From contig NZ_SOCE01000001.1 of NCBI RefSeq assembly GCF_004365175.1, forward strand, positions 5,215,403-5,279,402: a DNA stretch of 64,000 nucleotides, written 5' to 3'. The stretch is from Kribbella voronezhensis (GTDB lineage Bacteria > Actinomycetota > Actinomycetes > Propionibacteriales > Kribbellaceae). The translations under genes and the position numbers were made by a program. Below are positions 7,261-14,645 of the stretch, piece after piece; positions within the stretch are counted from its first letter, which is position 1; each line of letters begins with the position of its first letter. The notes beneath the pieces are model-generated. The model ran no database searches. It was not told the DNA's origin and saw only the letters and a list, made by a program, of their open reading frames with translations.

Positions 7261-8556
7261 ATGGCGGGGTTGTGGGCGGTGGGGCGGCGGTGGGTTGTTG
7301 CTGCCTGGCCTGCGGTGGTTGCTGCGCTGGTGGTGGGCAGCACGCTCTGGCTTGCCGTGACCCCCTCGACTCGGAACGTCGAGCTGACCGCTGCCGCGAT
7401 GGGCGGTACGACGCTGGACCAGGTTCGCCCCAGTGAGACCGGTGACGTCAATCCCCGGCTCGGGGCGGCGGTGGACGCGATCCTGGCGCGGCGTGGGATC
7501 GCGGTGAAGACCGGGAATGTGAACATGTTCCTCGCCGACGTCGCGCCTGAGTTGCGGGACGAGCAGCGGGTGTTGTTCCAGAATCTGCGCGCGATCGGCA
7601 TGGCGGTCACGTACCGGCGCGCCGAGCCATGGATCGATCGGCCGGCATTGCACCGGTTCGGCCTCGCCACCGGTACCTTCCGGGTCAGCATGCGGTACCA
7701 GATCCTCGGCTCCCGGCTCACCCAGGCCGCGACCGACGTCGGGTACACCTACACCGTCCGCGAGAACCGCCTCTGGCTGGTCGCGGACGACCACCTGGAC
7801 GACGCGATCGGCTCCGGCCGGCAGCCCTGGGACTACGGCCACATCGCGGTGGTCAAGCGGAAGAACATCCTGGTGATCGCCAACCAGGGCGAGCAGGTGC
7901 TCGCGCAGAATCTGGCCACCCAGACGGTCCAGACGGCCAAGGCGGTCCGCAAGCTGTGGAAGGGCCATCTCCAGGTCGTCCCGCTCGTGATCGCGATGCG
8001 CGAACCGGACGTGCTGACCGAGCTGCCCCCGATGATCCCCGGCGACGAGCCGGCCCGCATCCAGCCGATGCCGAGCCCCGCGGCCAACTCGCAGCCCGTC
8101 GGTGGCTACGTGGTGATCCGCCCGAACGCACTGCGGTCGTTCGACTCGGTCAAGGAGACGCACGCACTGATCCACCTGCTCGCCGTACGGCTCGGGGACT
8201 GTACGCCGCGCTGGCTGGCCGAGGGCATCGCGCAGTACGCCGAGAACGTGCAACTCGTTGCGGCGGGACGCGGCGCTGAGGTCGCCCAGGCGCGGACCGA
8301 GATCGACCGGCGTGTGCTCGGCGATCTGACCCGGCTGCCCGCGGACGACCAGTTCTCGGCTACGGACAGTTACGACATCAGCTGGATCGCGGTCGAGCAC
8401 CTGATCAAGCAGATCGGCCTGCGACCGGTCGTCGAGTACTACGCGCAGGTGGCCCGCCGCGGTTACAACCAGTTCGCCCGCGAGCGGTTGATGAAGGAGT
8501 ACACCGGCTTCACCGAGGCGACCCTGGTGGAGTCACTGCGAAGTCTCACCGGCTGA
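7261..8556 (+). CDS. Membrane-anchored protein with degenerate gluzincin (peptidase MA-like) domain
   Basis: 431 residues from ATG 7261; the frame is open from 7219, but the upstream part lacks a better start. One N-terminal membrane helix (about 10-33) anchors a large extracytoplasmic region. An NTF2/SnoaL-like segment is possible at about 60-170. The C-terminal part resembles zinc metallopeptidases of the MA clan: the zinc-helix position reads HALIH (301-305) instead of HExxH, followed 16 residues later by the glutamate of PRWLAEGIAQYAE (Glu321). The histidines and third ligand are kept but the catalytic glutamate is alanine, so this is probably an inactive, binding-only derivative. It lies just upstream of glmU on the same strand. 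Family call moderate. Confidence 0.65.
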   Translation: MAGLWAVGRRWVVAAWPAVVAALVVGSTLWLAVTPSTRNVELTAAAMGGTTLDQVRPSETGDVNPRLGAAVDAILARRGIAVKTGNVNMFLADVAPELRDEQRVLFQNLRAIGMAVTYRRAEPWIDRPALHRFGLATGTFRVSMRYQILGSRLTQAATDVGYTYTVRENRLWLVADDHLDDAIGSGRQPWDYGHIAVVKRKNILVIANQGEQVLAQNLATQTVQTAKAVRKLWKGHLQVVPLVIAMREPDVLTELPPMIPGDEPARIQPMPSPAANSQPVGGYVVIRPNALRSFDSVKETHALIHLLAVRLGDCTPRWLAEGIAQYAENVQLVAAGRGAEVAQARTEIDRRVLGDLTRLPADDQFSATDSYDISWIAVEHLIKQIGLRPVVEYYAQVARRGYNQFARERLMKEYTGFTEATLVESLRSLTG

Positions 8557-8641
8557 GCAAGTACGCTTGCGCGGGCACGCTTTTCGAGTGCCCGGATCTA
8601 GCTCTGCGGCGAATTCGCAGGGAACTCGAGGAGAAGACCGC

Positions 8642-10129
8642 GTGACTTCCCATCGTCCTGCGGTGGTCATCGTGATGGCCGCCGGTCAGGGGACCCGGAT
8701 GAAATCCGCGACCCCGAAGGTGCTGCACGAGATCGGCGGGCGCAGTCTCGTCGGGCACGCGGTGGTTACCGCCCGTGCACTCGCCCCGGAGCATCTCGTC
8801 GTAGTGGTCGGTACCGGGCGGGAGCAGGTCGAGGCCCACCTGGCCGCGATCGACCCCGACGTACGGACCGCCGTTCAGGAGCAACAGCTCGGCACCGGCG
8901 ACGCCGTCCGCGCAGGGCTGACCGTCGTACCGGAGGGCTTCGAGGGCGAGGTCATCGTCACCTCCGGCGATGTGCCGCTGCTGCAGACGGACACCTTGCA
9001 GCAGTTGGTCGCCGAGCACGACAAGAACGCGAACGCGATCACCGTGCTGACTGCCCGGGTTCCGGACCCGACCGGCTACGGCCGGATCATCCCGGCCGAG
9101 GACGGCAGCGTCGCCGGGATCGTCGAGCACAAGGACGCCACCGCCGAGCAGCGCCGGATCGACGAGATCAACGCCGGGATCTATGTCTTCGACGCGGCAA
9201 CCCTGCGCGACGGACTGAGCCGGATCAGCACGGACAACGCGCAGGGCGAGCTGTACCTGACCGACGTGCTCGCGATCGCGAAGAGCGACGGCAAGCGGGT
9301 CGGTGCGTTCGTCACCGAGGACGCGATGCAGACCGAGGGCGTGAACGACCGGGTCCAGCTGGCCACCCTCCGCGCCGAACTGAACCGCCGCACGCTCGAC
9401 ACCCTGATGCGTTCCGGCGTCACGATCGTCGATCCGAACACCACCTGGGTCGACAGCACGGTCACGCTCGACCAGGACGTCACCCTGCTCCCGAACACCC
9501 AGTTGCACGGCGCGACGACGGTCGCCACCGGCGCCACGATCGGCCCAGACACCACGCTGACCGACGTACAGGTCGGCGAGAACGCCTCGATCATCCGCAC
9601 CCACGGGTCCGGCGCGGTCATCGGCGAAGGCGCCTCCGTCGGGCCGTTCGCCTACCTGCGGCCCGGTACGACGCTGGGCGTCAAGGGCAAGATCGGCACC
9701 TTCGTCGAGACCAAGAACGCGGCGATCGCCGACGGCGCCAAGGTGCCGCACCTGACCTACGCCGGGGACGCGACGATCGGGGAGGGCGCCAACATCGGCG
9801 CCGGCACGATCTTCGCCAACTACGACGGCATCAACAAGTTCCACAGCACCGTCGGGCGGTACTCGTTCGTCGGCAGCAACTCGGTGCTGGTCGCACCCGC
9901 GTCGATCGCCGACGGCGCGTACGTCGCGGCCGGGTCCGCGGTGACCGAGCCGATCGGGCCGGGCGAGATCGCGGTGGCCCGGGGCAAGCAGCGCAACATC
10001 CGCGGCTGGGTGGCTCGCAAGCGGGCCGGCACCAAGACCGCGAAGGCCGCCGAAGAAGCACAAGAAGCGGCGCAACAGGGCGAGCTGAGCGACACTGGCG
10101 AGAAGGCCGAACGGGAGGCGCGACCATGA
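8642..10129 (+). CDS. glmU: Bifunctional UDP-GlcNAc pyrophosphorylase / GlcN-1-P acetyltransferase
   Basis: Makes UDP-N-acetylglucosamine, precursor of peptidoglycan, in two steps: CoA-dependent acetylation of glucosamine-1-phosphate, then uridylylation. The N-terminal Rossmann-like domain has MAAGQGTRMKSATPKVLH (12-29) with the nucleotide-binding loop and lysine. The C-terminal half is a left-handed beta-helix of hexapeptide repeats, ending in the acetyltransferase region (FVETKNA, HLTYAGDA, IGAGTIFANYDG). Length (495 aa) is typical for actinobacteria, with an Ala/Glu-rich tail. GTG at 8642 is chosen because CGAGGAGAAG sits just upstream. It overlaps prs by 4 bases (ATGA), so the two are co-translated. 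Confidence 0.98.
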   Translation: MTSHRPAVVIVMAAGQGTRMKSATPKVLHEIGGRSLVGHAVVTARALAPEHLVVVVGTGREQVEAHLAAIDPDVRTAVQEQQLGTGDAVRAGLTVVPEGFEGEVIVTSGDVPLLQTDTLQQLVAEHDKNANAITVLTARVPDPTGYGRIIPAEDGSVAGIVEHKDATAEQRRIDEINAGIYVFDAATLRDGLSRISTDNAQGELYLTDVLAIAKSDGKRVGAFVTEDAMQTEGVNDRVQLATLRAELNRRTLDTLMRSGVTIVDPNTTWVDSTVTLDQDVTLLPNTQLHGATTVATGATIGPDTTLTDVQVGENASIIRTHGSGAVIGEGASVGPFAYLRPGTTLGVKGKIGTFVETKNAAIADGAKVPHLTYAGDATIGEGANIGAGTIFANYDGINKFHSTVGRYSFVGSNSVLVAPASIADGAYVAAGSAVTEPIGPGEIAVARGKQRNIRGWVARKRAGTKTAKAAEEAQEAAQQGELSDTGEKAEREARP

Positions 10130-11106
10130 GCGGCATGAAGCGGACCACCGAGAAGAACCTGATGGTGTTCTCCGGACGGGCCCACCCGGGCCTGGCCGAG
10201 GAGGTGGCCGAACAGCTCGGTGCCGGGCTGGTGCCGACCTCGGCGTACGACTTCGCCAACGGCGAGATCTACGTCCGGTTCGAGGAGTCGGTGCGCGGGT
10301 CCGACGCGTTCGTGATCCAGAGCCACACCTCGCCGATCAACGAGTGGATCATGGAGCAGCTGATCATGGTCGACGCGCTGAAGCGGGCGTCGGCCAAGCG
10401 GATCACCGTGGTGCTGCCGTTCTACGGGTATGCCCGGCAGGACAAGAAGCACCGCGGCCGGGAGCCGATCTCGGCCCGGCTGATGGCGGACCTGTTCAAG
10501 ACCGCCGGCGCGAACCGGCTGATCTGCGTCGACCTGCACACCTCGCAGATCCAGGGCTTCTTCGACGGCCCGGTGGACCACCTGATGGCGCTGCCGATCC
10601 TGACCGACTACGTGCGGGAGAAGTACGGCGACCAGCAGCTGGCCGTGGTCTCGCCGGACGCCGGCCGGATCAAGGTCGCCGAGCAGTGGTCGGCCCGGCT
10701 GAACAACGCGCCGCTGGCCTTCATCCACAAGACCCGCGACATCGACCGGCCGAACGAGACCGTCGCCAACCGGGTCGTCGGTGAGGTCAAGGGCCGGGTC
10801 TGCATCCTGGTCGACGACATGATCGACACCGGCGGCACGATCACCAAGGCCGCCGACGCGCTGATGGCCGACGGCGCCGCGGGTGTGGTGATCGCCGCGA
10901 CGCACGCCATCTTGTCCGGTCCGGCGGTCGACCGGTTGAAGAACTGCCAGGCCAGCGAGGTGATCGTCACCAACACGCTGCCGATCGCCGAGGAGCGCAA
11001 GTTCGACAAGCTGACCGAGCTGTCGATCGCCCCGCTGATCAGCCGGGCGATCCGCGAGGTCTTCGAGGACGGCTCGGTCACCAGCCTGTTCGAGGGCCGC
11101 GCCTGA
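10126..11106 (+). CDS. prs: Ribose-phosphate pyrophosphokinase (PRPP synthetase)
   Basis: Converts ribose-5-phosphate and ATP to PRPP, the entry point for purine, pyrimidine, histidine, tryptophan and NAD synthesis. Diagnostic features are DFANGEIYVRF, the flexible loop FYGYARQDKKHRGREPIS, the metal/ATP region DLHTSQIQGFFD and the PRPP-binding loop DDMIDTGGTI near residue 230. The length of 326 aa is normal. The start overlaps glmU by 4 bases, an arrangement widespread in Gram-positive bacteria. No odd features. Confidence 0.98.
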   Translation: MSGMKRTTEKNLMVFSGRAHPGLAEEVAEQLGAGLVPTSAYDFANGEIYVRFEESVRGSDAFVIQSHTSPINEWIMEQLIMVDALKRASAKRITVVLPFYGYARQDKKHRGREPISARLMADLFKTAGANRLICVDLHTSQIQGFFDGPVDHLMALPILTDYVREKYGDQQLAVVSPDAGRIKVAEQWSARLNNAPLAFIHKTRDIDRPNETVANRVVGEVKGRVCILVDDMIDTGGTITKAADALMADGAAGVVIAATHAILSGPAVDRLKNCQASEVIVTNTLPIAEERKFDKLTELSIAPLISRAIREVFEDGSVTSLFEGRA

Positions 11107-11150
11107 ACACTCCCGTCGGCAGCTAGTTCCTCTTCGGATCGGAGCTCTGT

Positions 11151-11915
11151 ATGCGGATCGCCGTCTTTCACCCCGGGGCCATGGGGTCACAGCTCGCCGC
11201 GCAACTGGTGGTGGCGGGGCACGAGGTGCACTGGGTCCCCGAAGGGCGCAGTACGGGGTCGGTGGAGCGGGCCGAGGCGGCGGGATTGATCGGTACGCCG
11301 TTCGCCGAGGCAGTCGGATCGGCCGAGGTCGTGCTGTGCTCGTGTGCGCCGCAGGGAGCCGTCGACGTTGCACGCCAGGTCGGTGCTGCGGGGTTCGACG
11401 GCCTGTACGTCGAAGCGAACCCGCTCTCGCCGAAATCACTCGCGGCTGCTCAGGAAGCGCTGCCGGCCGCGACCTTCGTCGACGCCGGCGTCGTCGGACC
11501 GCCGCCGAAGGGTGGTCCCTTGCCGACGCACCTGATGCTGTCCGGTACTGCGGCCGCGCGGGTCGCCGAGTTGTGGGCCGGTACCGCGGTGACGCCGATG
11601 GTCGTCGGTGATGAACCAGGCGCGGCGAGCGCGGCCAAGTCGGCCTACGCGTTCTACAACAAGGGCAAGGCGGCGCTGGCCGTGCTGGCGTTCGAATTGG
11701 CGGCGAAGCACGGGGTGACGGAAGCCCTGGTGGCGCAGGCGATCCGGGCCGATGCGGGGTCGCTCAAGGATCCTGGGCTGCCGGAAGCGCTCACCCGCGT
11801 TGCCTGGCGCTGGGGGCCGGAGTTCGACGAGTTGGCCGAGACGCTTGATGAGGCTGGGCTCGAAGGCGACGCGGCTCGTGCTCTGCGGCAGGTGTGGACT
11901 CGTCTGAGTCAGTAG
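11151..11915 (+). CDS. NAD(P)-dependent oxidoreductase, 6-phosphogluconate-dehydrogenase-like with DUF1932
   Basis: 254 residues. The N-terminal Rossmann fold starts MRIAVFHPGAMGSQLA, giving a GxGxxG-like GAMGSQ motif. The middle has NPLSPKSLA and FVDAGVVGPPP, as in the beta-hydroxyacid dehydrogenase superfamily. The C-terminal all-helical part carries the DUF1932-type pattern around AKSAYAFYNKGKAAL, including the lysine expected at the active site. Substrate cannot be read from sequence. It is downstream of prs (44-base gap), probably separate. Its 3' end overlaps the convergent gene at 11909-12586 by 7 bases. Confidence 0.85.
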   Translation: MRIAVFHPGAMGSQLAAQLVVAGHEVHWVPEGRSTGSVERAEAAGLIGTPFAEAVGSAEVVLCSCAPQGAVDVARQVGAAGFDGLYVEANPLSPKSLAAAQEALPAATFVDAGVVGPPPKGGPLPTHLMLSGTAAARVAELWAGTAVTPMVVGDEPGAASAAKSAYAFYNKGKAALAVLAFELAAKHGVTEALVAQAIRADAGSLKDPGLPEALTRVAWRWGPEFDELAETLDEAGLEGDAARALRQVWTRLSQ

Positions 11916-12586
11916 ACCGGCTGGCCGTAGTCGCGTAGTACGAAGGGCGGCAGCAGGTCGATCACGCGCGACATCACTTCGAGCCGCGCCAGCGTGTCCG
12001 GAATGGTGAACGAGCCGGTGCCCCAGGTGACGAGCGCGTTGCCGGCGACCTGCCACTCGAGGCCGGGGTTGTGGAGCATCCACTCCATCAGCCGAGGATG
12101 CAGTACTGCGGACGCATAGCGCTCGTCCGCGCAACTGACCCGGAAGGCGTCGTTGAACGCCTTGCTCTCCAGTTCGATGTCACGGCCGCCGAAGAACCGG
12201 CGGACCTTCGAGTCCATCGTCAGTTTCAGCGGCGGCAGCGCGACCGGCAGGTTGAGCGCGACGACGAACACCCGGTGCGTGGTCGTCGTGGTCGAGCCGT
12301 TGGAATCGGTCGAGGTCGTCGTGTAGGTGTAGTCCAGCGCGCACATCCCGCGGCCGCGGAAGTCTCCCGCGAACATCTCTCCGGGCTTGCCGCGCTGGAA
12401 GATGTCCGCGGCGACGCCGCTCAGCCACGGGTTCGGCGGCGCCGGATACCAGCCGAGCTGAGCCGCGGCCTGCCCTCGGGCGTTGAGAAACTCCCGCCGC
12501 CGCTTGGACTGCCAGATCGCCAACGCGATCACCGCCGAGAACCCAGCCAGCGCGATGACCCCGATGAACGCGAACCCGACGAACAT
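11909..12586 (-). CDS. Single-pass membrane protein, DUF3137-like
   Basis: 225 residues with one N-terminal membrane helix (about 3-26, FAFIGVIALAGFSAVIALAIW) followed by positively charged SKRRREF, so the bulk should face the cytoplasm. The soluble part has a beta-rich core (ALDYTYTTTSTDSNGSTTTTTHRVFVVAL) like actinobacterial proteins with DUF3137-type domains. Function unknown. Its upstream region contains the inverted repeat pair described at 12628-13090, so its promoter lies in or near a repeat. Confidence 0.7.
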   Translation of the reverse strand: MFVGFAFIGVIALAGFSAVIALAIWQSKRRREFLNARGQAAAQLGWYPAPPNPWLSGVAADIFQRGKPGEMFAGDFRGRGMCALDYTYTTTSTDSNGSTTTTTHRVFVVALNLPVALPPLKLTMDSKVRRFFGGRDIELESKAFNDAFRVSCADERYASAVLHPRLMEWMLHNPGLEWQVAGNALVTWGTGSFTIPDTLARLEVMSRVIDLLPPFVLRDYGQPVY

Positions 12587-12627
12587 GCCAGGAACCTAGC
12601 CGACACCCCGGTCCACCCTCGTACGAC

Positions 12628-12775
12628 GCCCCACGCACCTCCTGCGTCGGTGCTCCCGCCCACCCGGGTCCGCCGCTCCTCCGTCGCGGCTCGTGGCTGG
12701 GTGCGGGTTGTGGGTGGTAGGTGTTACCGATTCCCACGCGCCTCCTCCGTTGGGCTTTCACCCGGCCGGTTTCCT
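12628..12775 (+). repeat. Dispersed repeat, forward copy plus diverged partial copy
   Basis: A full copy runs from about 12628 to 12695 (GCCCCACGCACCTCCTGCGT, then GTCCGCCGCTCCTCCGTCGC). A shorter diverged copy (12731-12775, starting TTCCCACGCGCCTCCTCCGT) follows. The full copy is matched in inverted orientation at 13017-13090. Confidence 0.7.
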
Positions 12776-13016
12776 CTCGCTCCGGCGTTCCTGCGTCAGT
12801 GCGCCTGGCCGCACGGTTTCCGCCGTTCGGCGTCGCGGCGTAGTTCGGTGCGGACTTGCTGTTGGTTCGAGCTCAAAGCGGACCACGCGGGATAGTCGCA
12901 GAGGTCGCCCCCTTATGCACGGTTTACGAACTCCTACTGAGACGCCGCCGGAGCGACGGTCCATTGGTCGACGGATCGCGGTGAGGTGCGGTAGGCAGCC
13001 CGCCGCACGATAGGCA

Positions 13017-13090
13017 CGAGCCGCGACGGAGGAGCGGCGGATGGGGGTGGGTGGGAGCGCCGACGGAGGAGGTGCGTGGGCGTAGTACGA
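13017..13090 (-). repeat. Dispersed repeat, inverted copy
   Basis: The reverse complement of this stretch matches the copy at 12628-12695 closely, including the flanking CGTAC(G/T)ACGCCC, so homology extends to roughly 75 bases. The two copies face each other across about 320 bases that hold no gene I can support. Together they could form a long hairpin or mark the ends of a decayed non-autonomous element. Confidence 0.7.
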
Positions 13091-13140
13091 GCGGAGAAAA
13101 GTCACCGTCAGCAGGCCAGGAGATGTACTTCGGGTACAGA

Positions 13141-13362
13141 TTTCACGTCTGGGCTTGGTGGTGGGTAGACTGTTTTGGTTGCCTCGGCGAGGGACGCCCC
13201 CCGGACTAAGTCCTTCACAAGACCTGGCGGGCGCGGCTCCGTGATCGACGCGGTGGTTCGTTGCCTGACGCCTGTTCGGGAGTCAAGACGCGCCCGCTGA
13301 GGCCAGCAACCGGTTCCACCACTGACAACAGATCACCGCAACGCACTTGAGGAGTTCATCTC
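13141..13362 (+). promoter_or_regulatory. Promoter and structured 5' leader of rplY
   Basis: A possible -10 hexamer TAGACT lies at 13166-13171, leaving a leader of about 185 bases before the GTG. A long-range 9-bp stem, GCGGGCGCG (13227-13235) with CGCGCCCGC (13289-13297), encloses a smaller possible hairpin (TGAC...GTCA). GAGGAG at 13349-13354 is the ribosome site. Ribosomal protein genes are often autoregulated through such leaders, and E. coli bL25 is known to bind 5S rRNA; that this leader does the same is inference. Confidence 0.5.
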
Positions 13363-14007
13363 GTGGCCGAGGTCAAGATCCAAGCCGAGTCGCGCACGGA
13401 GTTCGGCAAGGGTGCTGCCCGCCGAATCCGCCGGGACAACAAGGTGCCCGCCGTTCTCTACGGCCACGGCACGGACCCGGTGCACATCACGTTGCCCGGT
13501 CACGACACCATGCTGGCGCTGAAGACCGCCAACGCGCTGCTGCTGATCGAGGTCGAGGGCAGCGAGTCCCTGCTGGCGCTGCCGAAGCAGGTCCAGCGTG
13601 ACCCGCTGAAGGGCCACATCGAGCACGTCGACCTGGTCATCGTGAAGCGTGGCGAGAAGGTCCAGGTCGAGATCGCCGTCCACATCGAGGGCGAGGCGGT
13701 CAGCGACACCCTGGTCGTGCTCGAGCACCCGAGCATCCTGGTCGAGGCCGAGGCGACCCACATCCCCGACGGCGTCACCGTGTCCGTCGAGGGCCTGGAC
13801 GCCGGCGCCCAGATCCACGCGTCCGACCTGAAGCTGCCGGCCGGTACGACGCTGGCCGTCGAGCCGGACACCCTGGTCGTCAACGTGACCGCGGCCCAGA
13901 CCGCCGAGCAGCTCGACGCCGAGCTGTCCGAGGCCGAGGCCGAGGCCGGCATCGAGAAGGACGAGCCGGAGGCCGCCGAAGAGCCGGTCGCCGCCGCGGC
14001 CGAGTAG
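13363..14007 (+). CDS. rplY: 50S ribosomal protein bL25, long (Ctc) form
   Basis: 214-residue 5S-rRNA-binding ribosomal protein. The N-terminal domain begins AEVKIQAESRTEFGKGAARRIRR with KVPAVLYGHG, standard for bL25. The C-terminal CTC/TL5-type beta domain follows (HVDLVIV, HIEGEAV, LPAGTTL). The tail is Glu/Ala-rich and acidic, as is common in actinobacteria. Start GTG at 13363, with GAGGAG 9 bases upstream. It is followed by pth, the usual pairing; in Gram-positives the Ctc form is linked to general stress. Confidence 0.97.
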   Translation: MAEVKIQAESRTEFGKGAARRIRRDNKVPAVLYGHGTDPVHITLPGHDTMLALKTANALLLIEVEGSESLLALPKQVQRDPLKGHIEHVDLVIVKRGEKVQVEIAVHIEGEAVSDTLVVLEHPSILVEAEATHIPDGVTVSVEGLDAGAQIHASDLKLPAGTTLAVEPDTLVVNVTAAQTAEQLDAELSEAEAEAGIEKDEPEAAEEPVAAAAE

Positions 14008-14056
14008 TACAGGACTCACCTCAAGCGCAGAGTTTCAACCAGGAAGGCCGGGATCC

Positions 14057-14632
14057 GTGGCGGACGACGTGTGGTTGGTCGTCGGGCTGGGGAATCCCGG
14101 CCCTTCCTATGCCCGGACCCGGCACAACGTCGGCCACCTGGTCGCCGACGAGCTGGCCGCCCGGGTCGGTGGCGGCTGGAAGCAGCACAAGCAGGCCAAG
14201 GCCGAGGTGGTGGAGGGCAGGATCAGCGGGATCCGCGCGATCCTGGCCAAACCCCGGTCGTACATGAACGAGTCGGGCGGTCCGGTGTCGGGGCTGCTGA
14301 AGTTCTTCAAGGTGGAGCCGGCCACGCTGGTCGTGATCCACGACGAGCTCGACATCGACTTCGGCGTGCTGCGGGCCAAGTTCGGCGGTGGCGACAACGG
14401 CCACAACGGGCTCAAGTCGCTGCGGAAATCGCTTGGCACCGGTGACTACTATCGGTTGCGGTTCGGTGTGGGCCGTCCACCGGGCCGGCAGAGCCCGGCG
14501 GACTTCGTGCTCGACGAGTTCTCCTCGGCCGAGCGCAAGGACCTGCCGTTCGCGGTGGATCGGAGCGCCGACGCGGTCGAGTCCCTCCTCACCGACGGAC
14601 TAGAAGTCACCCAAGCCAAGTACAACTCGTGA
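14057..14632 (+). CDS. pth: Peptidyl-tRNA hydrolase
   Basis: Releases tRNA from peptidyl-tRNAs that drop off the ribosome. 191 residues, normal length. Conserved features are VVGLGNPGPSYARTRHNVG with the catalytic histidine (the H of RHNVG), KPRSYMNESGG, the DELDIDFG acid and GGDNGHNGLKS. GTG start at 14057 with AGGAAG further upstream. It sits between rplY and mfd (13-base gap to mfd), consistent with one transcript. Confidence 0.97.
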   Translation: MADDVWLVVGLGNPGPSYARTRHNVGHLVADELAARVGGGWKQHKQAKAEVVEGRISGIRAILAKPRSYMNESGGPVSGLLKFFKVEPATLVVIHDELDIDFGVLRAKFGGGDNGHNGLKSLRKSLGTGDYYRLRFGVGRPPGRQSPADFVLDEFSSAERKDLPFAVDRSADAVESLLTDGLEVTQAKYNS

Positions 14633-14645
14633 GAGTGGACATCAA

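Noticed and set aside
12693..13013. 106-residue ORF in the gap before rplY
   Set aside because: Arg-rich, overlaps dispersed repeat sequence, no ribosome site and no conserved pattern.
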